Part shown: positions 51,724 through 60,469 of the stretch, piece by piece
Layout of the letters: every line of letters starts with the position of its first letter
How positions within the stretch are numbered: the first letter of the stretch is position 1
Origin: Algivirga pacifica
GTDB taxonomy: Bacteria; Bacteroidota; Bacteroidia; Cytophagales; Flammeovirgaceae
DNA: 64,000 nucleotides
Assembly (NCBI RefSeq): GCF_039543525.1
Contig: NZ_BAABJX010000028.1
Span: forward strand, 1 to 64,000
Reading direction: 5' to 3'
Made by a program: the position numbers and the translations under genes
Notes under the pieces: generated by a model
The model's database searches: none
What the model was told of the DNA's origin: nothing
The model's input: the letters and a program-made list of their open reading frames with translations, nothing else

Positions 51724-53103
51724 ATGAGACTAAGATATAAAACAATTATTGCCCTGTTGGCTGCAGCGCCATTCTTAGGAAGTTGCGAAGGCTTTTTGGA
51801 TGAAGAACCTATAGAGGTGCAAACAGAACTGAGCATTACTTCAATCAATGATGTGGAAACTGTATTGATCGGAGGATATAACTCTTTAGCGGAGGCTGCG
51901 GGAGATTACTTATTCCGTAATATGGAAATTCCTGAGTTGATGAGTGACAACCTGTTCAATACACCAAGTACGGGAGGAGGATCATTGACAGAGTTTGCAA
52001 ATTTCCAATTCACCGTGACTTCTGCAGGATTAACTGCTACTTGGCAAGATGGATACATTACGATCAATAGGGCCAATTTTACGTTGGAGCAGCTGGAGCA
52101 ATTCAGAGGAGAAGATACAGCTTTGGAGGCTCAAATCGAAGGAGAGGCCTTAGCATTGAGAGCCATGGCACACTTTGATCTTCTGAAAAACTTTGGAACA
52201 TCATTGGACAGAGATTTTGATGAGGCACATTCAGGGGTACCGGTTATTTTGACTTCAGAAGTGACTTACCCGGAGAGAGCTTCGGTAAAACAGGTCTACG
52301 ATCAAGTATTTGCTGATCTGGATAAGGCAATTACTTTACTGCAAGGTGCTCCTGCTGATAATGTATATCGTTTTAACGTGAACAGTGTTCGTGCATTGGC
52401 ATCCAGAGTAGCACTTTATGCTGGAGACTATGCAGCCGTAGTGACTTATGCTGATCCTGTGATCAAGTCAGCTGCTTTGGCAACACCAACAGACTTTTTA
52501 CAAACATGGATAGCGAATACGGACGCAGATGTTTTGCTAAAGGTATTTGCTCAAGAAGGAACTGTGTTCTTCTCTGGTTATTTTAATAATGAGTTTGCTA
52601 GTATCAAGAAACGTCCTTCTCCAGAGTTATTTAATCTATATGAGGATGGTGATATCCGTAAGGAGGCGTATATCAGCCAGGATGCGGATTTGGGAGAGAT
52701 TGTCGTGAAATTCAAGGATGATGGCAATGAGTCTCGCTCTATCGAAGTGATTCGTATGGGAGAGATATACCTTAACCTGGCAGAAGCTTACCTACGCACG
52801 AATAACTCCGGACGTGCACTGGAGCTAGTGAATGCGTTGAGAACAAGCAGAGGAGTGGCAGAATGGACTGCTTTGACTGAGGCTACTTTGTTAGAGGAGC
52901 GTAGAAGAGAGTTGGCTTTCGAAGGACAGCGATTCTATGACCTTAAGCGTTTGGGATTGGACTTGGATCGTTCAGCAATGGCAGACCAACCAAAAGTAGA
53001 GGTGGTAACCTTGCCTGCAGGAGATAGACGTTGGATCTATCCGATTCCTCGTAGAGAAATCGTGGTCAATCCTAACTTACAGCAATCGGCTGTTTGGGAA
53101 TAA
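51724..53103 (+). CDS. SusD/RagB family outer-membrane lipoprotein
   Basis: A 459-aa surface lipoprotein that caps the SusC barrel and binds its ligand. The lipobox is FLGSC (Cys21), followed by EGFLDEEP, typical of the family. Conserved parts are EALALRAMAHFDLLKNFG (about 140-157), the RMGEIYLNLAEAYLR region and the C-terminal LEERRRELAFEGQRFYDLKR with WIYPIPRREI. It follows susC by 22 nt in the same operon. Confidence 0.95.
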   Translation: MRLRYKTIIALLAAAPFLGSCEGFLDEEPIEVQTELSITSINDVETVLIGGYNSLAEAAGDYLFRNMEIPELMSDNLFNTPSTGGGSLTEFANFQFTVTSAGLTATWQDGYITINRANFTLEQLEQFRGEDTALEAQIEGEALALRAMAHFDLLKNFGTSLDRDFDEAHSGVPVILTSEVTYPERASVKQVYDQVFADLDKAITLLQGAPADNVYRFNVNSVRALASRVALYAGDYAAVVTYADPVIKSAALATPTDFLQTWIANTDADVLLKVFAQEGTVFFSGYFNNEFASIKKRPSPELFNLYEDGDIRKEAYISQDADLGEIVVKFKDDGNESRSIEVIRMGEIYLNLAEAYLRTNNSGRALELVNALRTSRGVAEWTALTEATLLEERRRELAFEGQRFYDLKRLGLDLDRSAMADQPKVEVVTLPAGDRRWIYPIPRREIVVNPNLQQSAVWE

Positions 53104-53139
53104 TCAAAATCTTTCAAACAAACTAAAGTGAGCTATACA

Positions 53140-53994
53140 ATGAAAAACTTGAAATATATCATAGCGTCTTTGTTCCTAATGGTGGGACTGGCTGCTTGTG
53201 AGGAGCATCAGGATGCTATCTATACTGGACCAATTTCTGTATCTCTGGTAGAAGGAGGTAGTATTGAGTTATCTGAAAGTCCTGAAGAGCAAAACGTATC
53301 GATTGAGGTACGTTTGACTGCCGGCGAGGCAGTACAGGAGGATATTACAGTAGCCTATTCAATTGAAGGGGAAGGCTGGCAAAATCGTGTACAGGATTTA
53401 TCGGGAGGAAGTGTAACTATTCCTGCGGGAGAATACTTGGCTACGATCAACCTAAAAGTGTTGGACAATAGTGACCAAGATGGTGACCAGGAGTTTGCTT
53501 TAAACCTAACGGAGGTTACGAATGGAAATGCGATCATTGGATTGGGTGGATCGGAGTCATTCAAAACAATGGGATTGATGGTGTTGGATGATGAGTTTAA
53601 CCCTTGTGGAGATGTAGGAGCGGCGTTCTTTGGAAAGGACGTAGTACTGGAGTATAGAGATGGTGCTTATGATGGTGATAATGACGGTACAGTAGGGAAA
53701 CCTTCAGATGCTGCTTGTGATGGATTGCGTATTGTTGGTGATGCCTTGAACTGGGTAAGTGGCGCATTTGATATTCAAATTGATGAAACATCAGGTAGCG
53801 TTAGTGTTCCAAAGCAAATCTATCTTTCTGATGGAGATGATTATTGGATTGAAGGTACAGGAACGTATAATCTTACAGAAGGTACAATAACATTAGATGT
53901 GTACTATTTAGACTATACAGGAGGTACTGATGAAGCAGAGGTAGACCTAGCGGCTGATGGCTATGCAGGAACTATCACAGTACGTCTGAAATAA
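53140..53994 (+). CDS. Surface lipoprotein with a Calx-beta-like domain
   Basis: A 284-aa lipoprotein, third gene of the SusCD operon. The lipobox is GLAAC (Cys20 from the preferred ATG; a GTG four codons upstream is possible). Residues about 25-135 resemble a Calx-beta fold (VEVRLTAGEAVQEDITVAYS-like: IEVRLTAGEAVQEDITVAYS, then GDQEFALNLTEV). The second half is beta-rich and acidic. Proteins in this position (SusE/F or DUF4843-like) usually bind the substrate at the cell surface. The ligand is unknown. Confidence 0.75.
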   Translation: MKNLKYIIASLFLMVGLAACEEHQDAIYTGPISVSLVEGGSIELSESPEEQNVSIEVRLTAGEAVQEDITVAYSIEGEGWQNRVQDLSGGSVTIPAGEYLATINLKVLDNSDQDGDQEFALNLTEVTNGNAIIGLGGSESFKTMGLMVLDDEFNPCGDVGAAFFGKDVVLEYRDGAYDGDNDGTVGKPSDAACDGLRIVGDALNWVSGAFDIQIDETSGSVSVPKQIYLSDGDDYWIEGTGTYNLTEGTITLDVYYLDYTGGTDEAEVDLAADGYAGTITVRLK

Positions 53995-54019
53995 GTGAGT
54001 AATTGAAATGGTTTTAAAG

Positions 54020-54048
54020 AAGGGGTCCAGAAATGGATCCCTTTTTTT
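54020..54048 (+). terminator. Terminator of the susCD operon
   Basis: AGGGGTCC and GGATCCCT pair around AGAAAT and are followed by seven T, 26 nt after the last gene. Confidence 0.85.
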
Positions 54049-54133
54049 GATAGGTATTAAATGTTATTGACAAGGGTTCCAATATATAAGCTTTTCAGCC
54101 TTTTCCTTTGAGGTCCAATCAACTTAAAACCTT

Positions 54134-55006
54134 ATGGATATAGGAAAGTATATTAACCCATTCACAGATTATGGCTTTAAAAAGCTATTTGCTTCAGAGC
54201 GACATAAAAACCTCCTGATCGATTTTCTTAATGAATTACTGATAGGTAAGGAGTCTAACATCAAGGACATTACTTATTTGAAGAATGAACAAGAGGGTGC
54301 AGGAGAGGAGGATCGAAAAGCTATTTTTGACATTTTTTGCGAAAATGAAGAGGGAGAACGTTTTATTGTAGAATTACAGAAGGCAAAGCAGACTTATTTT
54401 AAGGGCCGTATGGTGTATTACTCTACGTTTCCTATTCAAGCACAAGCCAAAAAAGGAAATTGGGATTATCAATTGAAAGCAGTGTACTCTATTGCTATCC
54501 TTGATTTTGAATTGAATGATACAGATTTACCCAAAGAGGATTATTATCATGAAATAGCCCTTTGTAATGTAAAAACTGGCAAAGTCTTTTACCGTAAGCT
54601 CTCTTATATTTTCTTGGAAATGCCTAAGTTTACTAAAGCATTAGAGGAGTTACAAACGCATTTCGACAAGTGGATGTATTTGCTCAAAAACCTAAACCGA
54701 TTGGATAGAATACCTGTTTCATTAAGAGAAAGGGTATTTGAAGAAGTCTTTGAGGTATTGGAGATTGCAAAGATGTTAAAAGAAGAATATATCATGTATG
54801 AAGATAGTTTAAAACAATATAGAGACCTGAAGAACAGTTTGGATACTGCAAGAGAAGAAGGAATTGAGATTGGAGAAGAAAGGAGGATGATTAAAGTTGT
54901 TCACCAATGCCTTCAGGCAGGAATGAATGAGCAACAGATTGCAGAGTTGTTTCATCTGTCATTAGAAAAGGTAGAAGAACTTAAAAAAAAGAAACATGAT
55001 GGATGA
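54134..55006 (+). CDS. Rpn family PD-(D/E)xK nuclease
   Basis: A 290-aa Rpn/transposase-31-like protein (PDDEXK_2). The start MDIGKYINPFTDYGFKKLFA is the family signature. Core catalytic residues are Asp66 in AIFDIFC and Glu80-Leu-Gln82 with Lys83 in IVELQKAKQ. The helical C-terminus ends in GMNEQQIAELFHLSLEKVEEL, a typical Rpn tail. Rpn nucleases of E. coli promote RecA-independent recombination and can act in phage defence. It stands alone downstream of the susCD terminator and is the only recombination-related gene in this repeat-rich window. Confidence 0.92.
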   Translation: MDIGKYINPFTDYGFKKLFASERHKNLLIDFLNELLIGKESNIKDITYLKNEQEGAGEEDRKAIFDIFCENEEGERFIVELQKAKQTYFKGRMVYYSTFPIQAQAKKGNWDYQLKAVYSIAILDFELNDTDLPKEDYYHEIALCNVKTGKVFYRKLSYIFLEMPKFTKALEELQTHFDKWMYLLKNLNRLDRIPVSLRERVFEEVFEVLEIAKMLKEEYIMYEDSLKQYRDLKNSLDTAREEGIEIGEERRMIKVVHQCLQAGMNEQQIAELFHLSLEKVEELKKKKHDG

Positions 55007-55050
55007 TTGTCATTTGAAGGGTTCCCGAGACAGGACAAAAAAGTTGATCT

Positions 55051-55485
55051 TTAAACAGAGAATGGGTTTAAGCTACAGAGTTGTTCTTCATCAGACTGGC
55101 TACTGAGAAATACCTCACATTTAGTAGGGCGCTTAGGTGACTGGAAATAAATCACCACACGGTGCTGACCAATACCTTTCTCAATTTTATATATAGCTGA
55201 TAGAGGAATAGTGTATGCTGCTTGAAAAGTATAGTAATACCCTAATAGTAAAAGACAACCTAAAAACAGTAGAAAAGAGGGAATACTTACCCATACAATA
55301 CTATTGAAGCCTACACACATAAATGTAAGTGCAAGGACTATAAGGGCAATACGCTTGCGTGTAAGGCGATACGACTGAGTGTCGGGAGCATCTTGTAAGG
55401 ATGCTCCTTTACTGCAATAGATACGCTCAGTGGTAAGTAAGCAATACCCAGTTGTTGTTTTTAGGGTGGCTTGAATTTTTTCCAT
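55051..55485 (-). CDS. Small membrane protein of unknown function
   Basis: A 144-aa protein with two adjacent hydrophobic helices (about 45-65 and 68-90) flanked by soluble ends. The shape (short beta-rich part, hairpin of two helices, beta-rich tail) is like bacterial PH-domain membrane proteins. The C-terminus is charged. Its start codon follows directly on the stop codon of the MTHFR-like gene, so they form one operon. No function is assigned. Confidence 0.65.
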   Translation of the reverse strand: MEKIQATLKTTTGYCLLTTERIYCSKGASLQDAPDTQSYRLTRKRIALIVLALTFMCVGFNSIVWVSIPSFLLFLGCLLLLGYYYTFQAAYTIPLSAIYKIEKGIGQHRVVIYFQSPKRPTKCEVFLSSQSDEEQLCSLNPFSV

Positions 55486-56409
55486 TTATGAGTTTAATAT
55501 TTTATCAAATTCTTTGACCAGTTCCAGAGAAGCTTCAATCTCCGCTTTTCGAATAGAAACACTCTCCACATTAAACCCAATTGGAATACCTTTTTCACGA
55601 GCATAATTATGAAGTAATTTTGCATTGCGGATACAGAAGGCTACAGATTCCTCCAAGATGTTTTCCGAGTGCAACAGGTCATTTTCTAGCCACTTTGGAA
55701 TATTCACTCCCAACCATTTCATAAAGTTCAGGGTCTTCTCTGAGCCGCAAGGTGCAAAGGTAAAGATGATAGGGGCTAATGAAATATTATTCTTCTTGCA
55801 GTGATAATAATAGTCGGATAAGAAATCCTTGGAAGCTCCTACATTATACACTGCCTGGGAAACAAAATAAGAACAACCCTGCTCCATTTTTTCTACAATA
55901 CGCAAGTGCTCATTATGTTTGCTCAAATGGCGCTCAGGAATGGCTACACCACCTAGAATTACCTCAGGGTTCACCTTTTTTCTCATGGTATAAGCTTCCG
56001 GAAGCTTGATGTTGACAATCTGGTTTTGAGAGGCAGCTCCTACAAATACATTGAATGTATCAAGTCCTTTTCGGTCTGATAGAATAGTATGAAAATCATC
56101 TGGAGTATACTTACCAACACAACGGTAAACCACCTTAGGTAAGGTGCTGTCTTTTAGGTACTCATCGGCATATACTCTAGGATCTACAGACTCCATAAAG
56201 GGAAAAGGGCGTTTCTCATCTGTGCGGTCTGCTTCGTCTTGGATGTCATAAAGAATAATACCGTCCAAGGGTAAATCTTCTACCTGCTGAAGCTGTCTTT
56301 GGGCAATCTCTTGTATGCGTTCAGGAGTATTGGTCTTTTTTGGGGGAGTCAGTCCATAAAGTAAGATATTCCCCGTTTTTTGGATAATTTTTTCTTTTAG
56401 TTTAGTCAT
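55486..56409 (-). CDS. Methylenetetrahydrofolate reductase-like protein
   Basis: A 307-aa flavoprotein of the MetF fold. Recognisable parts are DGIILYDIQDE near the N-terminus, PEVILGGVAIPERH (about 150-163, compare the PE-H motif of MetF) and EQGCSYFVSQAVYNVG (about 176-191). MetF reduces 5,10-methylene-THF to 5-methyl-THF. This branch is divergent and may have another role, so no symbol is given. It is first in a two-gene operon with the small membrane protein. Confidence 0.75.
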   Translation of the reverse strand: MTKLKEKIIQKTGNILLYGLTPPKKTNTPERIQEIAQRQLQQVEDLPLDGIILYDIQDEADRTDEKRPFPFMESVDPRVYADEYLKDSTLPKVVYRCVGKYTPDDFHTILSDRKGLDTFNVFVGAASQNQIVNIKLPEAYTMRKKVNPEVILGGVAIPERHLSKHNEHLRIVEKMEQGCSYFVSQAVYNVGASKDFLSDYYYHCKKNNISLAPIIFTFAPCGSEKTLNFMKWLGVNIPKWLENDLLHSENILEESVAFCIRNAKLLHNYAREKGIPIGFNVESVSIRKAEIEASLELVKEFDKILNS

Positions 56410-56599
56410 GTCCTGTGCTAAGATTTTTAGGATGAATTTGTAGGCGTTTGCTTGTTGTCAATATGTGAAATTACTTCTTTGGTAGGATTATTCAAGGACG
56501 AAAAACAAGGATTATGTGAAATAACTATATTATTTTGCTCTCAAGGAAGTTTTTACTGTGGTACATGACCTCTAAGGAAAAATATCCCGTTTGGGTTTT

Positions 56600-56712
56600 G
56601 TTCATATTGTTTAGGTGAGCTTCGCTCGTTCATGATGTTTAGTTGTTGACTGTAGACTCTTGCAAACACCTAAACACTATGAACGAGCGAAGCTCACCTA
56701 AACACCATGAAC
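56600..56712. repeat. Type B hairpin-module array upstream of a glycosyltransferase
   Basis: Left arm GTTCATATTGTTTAGGTGA with GAGC-TTC-GCTC and GTTCATGATGTTTAGTTG. Right arm ACACTATGAAC, GAGC-GAA-GCTC, ACCTAAACACCATGAAC. The GGTG/CACC variant is shared by both arms, implying that they were copied together. The right arm is open in frame with the glycosyltransferase gene. Confidence 0.88.
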
Positions 56713-56741
56713 ACCATCAACGAAGAGAAAAACATAAACGA

Positions 56742-57446
56742 ATGAACGCTAAAGAATCTCCCATCATCAAGGTGATTATCCCTGCGATGAATGAGGAAAA
56801 ATCAATTGGAAAGGTAGTAAAGGATATCCCTTCTATGGTAAAGGAGGTGATTGTGGTGAACAACCGATCGACAGACCATACGGCTGCTGAAGCAAAAAAA
56901 GCAGGAGCTACAGTACTGCAGGAAGATCGTGCTGGATATGGGTATGCCTGTTTGAAAGGGATTGAGTACGTAAAAGCACAAGATACTCATCCAGATATTA
57001 TTGTATTTATGGATGGAGATTATTCGGATTATCCGGAAGAACTACCCAAAGTGATTGCGCCTATTATAGAGAATGGAGTGGATATGGTGATAGGTTCCCG
57101 TGCTTTGGGGCAGCGGGAAGCTGGCTCTATGACAATCCCTCAAATCTTTGGGAATTGGCTAGCAACTACTTTATTGCGGTGGTTCTATGGGGTTCGCTTC
57201 TCTGACTTGGGACCATTTCGAGCAATCCGTTATGAGAAATTACTAGCGATGAATATGATTGATAAAACGTATGGATGGACGGTAGAAATGCAGGTAAAGG
57301 CAGCCAAACTAGGAATGAAAAGTACAGAAGTTCCTGTTACCTACCGACAACGTATTGGCTATTCTAAGGTTTCAGGTACAGTGAAAGGGACGATTATGGC
57401 GGGATACAAAATTCTTTGGACTATTTTTAAATACAGTTTGCGATAA
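56742..57446 (+). CDS. GT2 glycosyltransferase, dolichyl-phosphate-mannose/DPG-like
   Basis: About 234 aa, GT-A fold. IKVIIPAMNEEKSIGKVV starts the domain, IVVNNRSTDHTA holds the nucleotide-sugar contact, and VFMDGDYSDYPEE the DxD motif. No membrane helix, so it is a soluble or peripheral transferase to a lipid phosphate or similar acceptor. The frame extends back to 56643 through the repeat array, adding the repeat-encoded MNERSSPKHHEHH; the ATG before NAKESP is chosen instead. It is followed after 83 nt by a processive-type GT2. Confidence 0.85.
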   Translation: MNAKESPIIKVIIPAMNEEKSIGKVVKDIPSMVKEVIVVNNRSTDHTAAEAKKAGATVLQEDRAGYGYACLKGIEYVKAQDTHPDIIVFMDGDYSDYPEELPKVIAPIIENGVDMVIGSRALGQREAGSMTIPQIFGNWLATTLLRWFYGVRFSDLGPFRAIRYEKLLAMNMIDKTYGWTVEMQVKAAKLGMKSTEVPVTYRQRIGYSKVSGTVKGTIMAGYKILWTIFKYSLR

Positions 57447-57490
57447 CATAAGCGCTGAAATAAGTACTGGGGGATTGTGGATATCACTAC

Positions 57491-57529
57491 TATTCACTAA
57501 TCACAAAACACTAATCACTAACAACAAAC
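57491..57529 (+). repeat. ACTAATC heptamer array before a start codon
   Basis: Units actattc, actaatc, acaaaac, actaatc, actaaca, acaaaca run with exact 7-bp spacing into the ATG at 57530. The htrA start is preceded by the same series. It occupies the ribosome-binding region. Confidence 0.55.
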
Positions 57530-58984
57530 ATGGATTGGATTATCTTAGGAGTATACCTTACGGTACTATTCTTTATTTTTTTGTATAGCCTTGGACAATT
57601 GCACCTGTTATGGCATTACCGAAAGAAAAAGGTCGACGAAGATTCTTTTAAAAATAAGGAAGTAAAGGATTGGCCTATGGTTACAATTCAACTTCCACTA
57701 TATAACGAACGCTATGTCGCTGAACGGTTGATAAAACAAGTAGCCGCATTGGATTATCCCAAAGATAAATTACAGATACAGGTATTGGATGATTCTACCG
57801 ATGATACGGTAACACAAGTAGCGCAATGGGTGGCATATTTTCAGCAGGAAGGAGTAGATATACAGCAGGTACGTAGAGAGGAAAGAGTGGGATTTAAGGC
57901 CGGAGCTTTAGATTACGGATTGCAATACGCCAAAGGGGAGTTTATCGCTATTTTTGATGCGGACTTTATGCCGGAGAGAGACTTTTTGAAAAGGATGTTA
58001 CCAGCTTTTGAGGAAGGTGTGGGAGTTGTACAGGCCCGTTGGGGACATATCAATAGAGATTATTCCTTCTTTACCCGTATGCAAGCTTTTGGGTTGGACG
58101 CTCACTTTACAGTAGAGCAAGGTGGCCGAAATGCTGCAGGTAGCTTTATCAACTTTAATGGGACTGCTGGAGTATGGAGAAAAGCTTGTATAGAGGATGC
58201 GGGTGGTTGGCAAGCAGATACCCTAACAGAAGATCTGGACCTAAGCTATCGCGCCCAAATGAAAGGGTGGCGATTTGTCTTTCGAGAGGAAGTGGAAGCA
58301 CCAGCAGAACTACCGGTAACCATGGAGGCTATTAAGTCTCAGCAATTTCGTTGGAATAAAGGGGCTGCTGAATGTTCCCGTAAGCATTTAGCCAATGTGA
58401 TGGGTTTATCAGTGCCTTGGACTACGAAAATACATGCGCTCTTTCATTTGATGAATAGCTCCTTATTCCTTTTAATCTTTTTGGCATCAGTATTAAGTGT
58501 ACCTCTTTTATGGGTCAAAGAGTACAATGAACAGGCAGCACAACTCTTCTATATAGGCAATATTTATTTAATAGGCTTTTTATCCATCGCTCTGTTTTAT
58601 TGGAAAGCTAGTCAGCGTATGCAAACGTTTGATACGGAGCTGAGTAAGAGTTATTTTTGGAAAAACTTCCCATTATTCCTGATGGTTTCTATGGGACTGT
58701 CTTTACATAATAGCTTAGCAGTCTTGGAAGGATGGCTAGGGTTTAAATCCCCATTTATCCGAACACCCAAATTTGGTGTGGAGAAAAAAACAGATGCCTT
58801 TGCGGGGAATATTTACTTGAAACATAGTATCAGTCTACAAACTCTTATAGAGGGAGTATTGTGTTGCTATTTTCTCTTTGGTATTGGCTTGGGGATATCC
58901 TATCAGGACTATGGGTTACTAATTTTTCATGCGATGCTTTCCTTAGGGTTTGGAAGCATTTTTTGGCAATCGATGAAAAGCTGA
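57530..58984 (+). CDS. Processive GT2 glycosyltransferase, membrane-bound
   Basis: A 484-aa inner-membrane glycosyltransferase. One helix at the N-terminus (about 5-22) and about four near the C-terminus (about 305-330, 345-365, 385-405, 440-475). The catalytic motifs are VLDDSTDDT (86-93), Asp143 and Asp145 in IFDADF, TEDLDLSYR with Asp235, and QQFRWNKGAAE (the QxxRW motif, Gln271 to Trp275). This marks a processive or cellulose-synthase-like GT2, making a surface polysaccharide or glycolipid. It probably forms an operon with the GT2 gene upstream. Confidence 0.9.
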   Translation: MDWIILGVYLTVLFFIFLYSLGQLHLLWHYRKKKVDEDSFKNKEVKDWPMVTIQLPLYNERYVAERLIKQVAALDYPKDKLQIQVLDDSTDDTVTQVAQWVAYFQQEGVDIQQVRREERVGFKAGALDYGLQYAKGEFIAIFDADFMPERDFLKRMLPAFEEGVGVVQARWGHINRDYSFFTRMQAFGLDAHFTVEQGGRNAAGSFINFNGTAGVWRKACIEDAGGWQADTLTEDLDLSYRAQMKGWRFVFREEVEAPAELPVTMEAIKSQQFRWNKGAAECSRKHLANVMGLSVPWTTKIHALFHLMNSSLFLLIFLASVLSVPLLWVKEYNEQAAQLFYIGNIYLIGFLSIALFYWKASQRMQTFDTELSKSYFWKNFPLFLMVSMGLSLHNSLAVLEGWLGFKSPFIRTPKFGVEKKTDAFAGNIYLKHSISLQTLIEGVLCCYFLFGIGLGISYQDYGLLIFHAMLSLGFGSIFWQSMKS

Positions 58985-58994
58985 TTCAATTCTT

Positions 58995-59036
58995 AATGAA
59001 GAATGAAGAATGAAGAATGAAGAATGAAGAATGAAG
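58995..59036 (+). repeat. Perfect 6 x AATGAAG heptamer array
   Basis: Six identical units beginning 11 nt after the glycosyltransferase stop codon, purine-rich on the sense strand. Confidence 0.9.
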
Positions 59037-59085
59037 AAGCTTATATCTTGCCTCAACATTTAGCGATTACATAATAACAATAACC

Positions 59086-60357
59086 ATGAAACTACTTTTT
59101 ACACTTTTATTGATAACCACCTCTTTTGGGGCGGTTGCACAGCAAACCTACTTACATTGTGGTCTTTTGATTGATGGAGAAAGCGATAAGCCTTCAAAAA
59201 ACATGACCATTATTTTGGAAGGAAAGACAATCAAAAAAGTTCAAAAAGGATTTGTTGTTGGGAATGATGCCGATACAGTGATTGATCTAAAAGCCTATAC
59301 GGTAATGCCCGGCTTAATGGATACACATGTGCATTTGGAAAAAGAGTTTGATAAAAACTCTTATATGGATCGTTTTACCTTAAATGAGGCTGATATTGCT
59401 TTTCGTTCTGCAGAATATGCGAAAAGAACGGTGATGGCAGGGTTTACCACAGTCCGTGATTTAGGAGGTACGGGAGTGAATATCTCCCTGATGAAAGCAA
59501 TAGATAAAGGATTAGTGGTAGGGCCAAGAATTTATACAGCAGGAAAGTCTATAGCAACCACTGGGGGACATGCTGATCCTTCCAACGGTATGAAGCAAGC
59601 ATTTATGGGAGATCCGGGACCTGATAAAGGGGTGATCAACGGAATAGCAGAAGCGCGTAAGGCTGTGAGACAACGTTATAAGAATGGTGCAAACACTATT
59701 AAAATTACGGCAACAGGAGGCGTATTAAGTGTAGCCAAAGATAGTAAAGGAGCACAATTTATGATGGATGAGCTAGAAGCAATTGTCGCGACCGCTAAGG
59801 ATTATGGTTTTGTCACTGCAGCACATGCTCATGGAGCGGAAGGAATGAAACGAGCAGTCTTGGCAGGGATTTCCTCTATTGAGCATGGTACAGAAATGAC
59901 AGAGGAGATTATGGACCTTATGATAGAGAGAGGAACTTACTTGGTTCCCACTATTACAGCAGGAAAAGAAGTAACAGAAAAAGCACATGTCCATGGGTAT
60001 TACCCAGAGGTAGTAGTCCCAAAGGCAAAGGCTATTGGCCCTCAAATTCAAGGGACTTTCGGTAGAGCATACAAGAGAGGGGTAAAGATCGCTTTTGGTA
60101 CCGATGCAGGCGTTTTTCCTCATGGACAGAACTGGAAGGAATTTGGCTATATGGTAGAGGCGGGGATGCCACCGATGGAGGCAATAAAATCTGCGACCAT
60201 GGAGGCCGCTAAATTACTTCGTGTAGAGAACGAACTGGGAAGTATTGAAGAAGGGAAGTTGGCAGATATCATCGCAGTGGAAGGGAATCCCCTAGAAGAT
60301 ATGTCTGTAATGGAAAATGTTTTTTTTGTAATGAAAGAAGGAGAAGTATTAAAATAA
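59086..60357 (+). CDS. Exported imidazolonepropionase-like amidohydrolase
   Basis: A 423-aa metal-dependent hydrolase with a signal peptide (residues 1-18, ending GAVAQQ). The amidohydrolase metal site is in DTHVHLE (near 80-86), with TAAHAHGAEG, SSIEHGTEM and AFGTDAGV supplying His, His and Asp. It belongs with secreted Xaa-Pro dipeptidase or prolidase-like members of the family. It acts in the periplasm or outside, perhaps on peptides or N-acylated compounds. Substrate unknown. Confidence 0.9.
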   Translation: MKLLFTLLLITTSFGAVAQQTYLHCGLLIDGESDKPSKNMTIILEGKTIKKVQKGFVVGNDADTVIDLKAYTVMPGLMDTHVHLEKEFDKNSYMDRFTLNEADIAFRSAEYAKRTVMAGFTTVRDLGGTGVNISLMKAIDKGLVVGPRIYTAGKSIATTGGHADPSNGMKQAFMGDPGPDKGVINGIAEARKAVRQRYKNGANTIKITATGGVLSVAKDSKGAQFMMDELEAIVATAKDYGFVTAAHAHGAEGMKRAVLAGISSIEHGTEMTEEIMDLMIERGTYLVPTITAGKEVTEKAHVHGYYPEVVVPKAKAIGPQIQGTFGRAYKRGVKIAFGTDAGVFPHGQNWKEFGYMVEAGMPPMEAIKSATMEAAKLLRVENELGSIEEGKLADIIAVEGNPLEDMSVMENVFFVMKEGEVLK

Positions 60358-60469
60358 TTTAATTATATCTCCATATTCTACTATATTTATCATTCAATCT
60401 TTTTTACCCTCCCGATGACCTCTGCTACAAGAGTACTCGGGGTACTATTTTACTCAAATATTGCTACTT

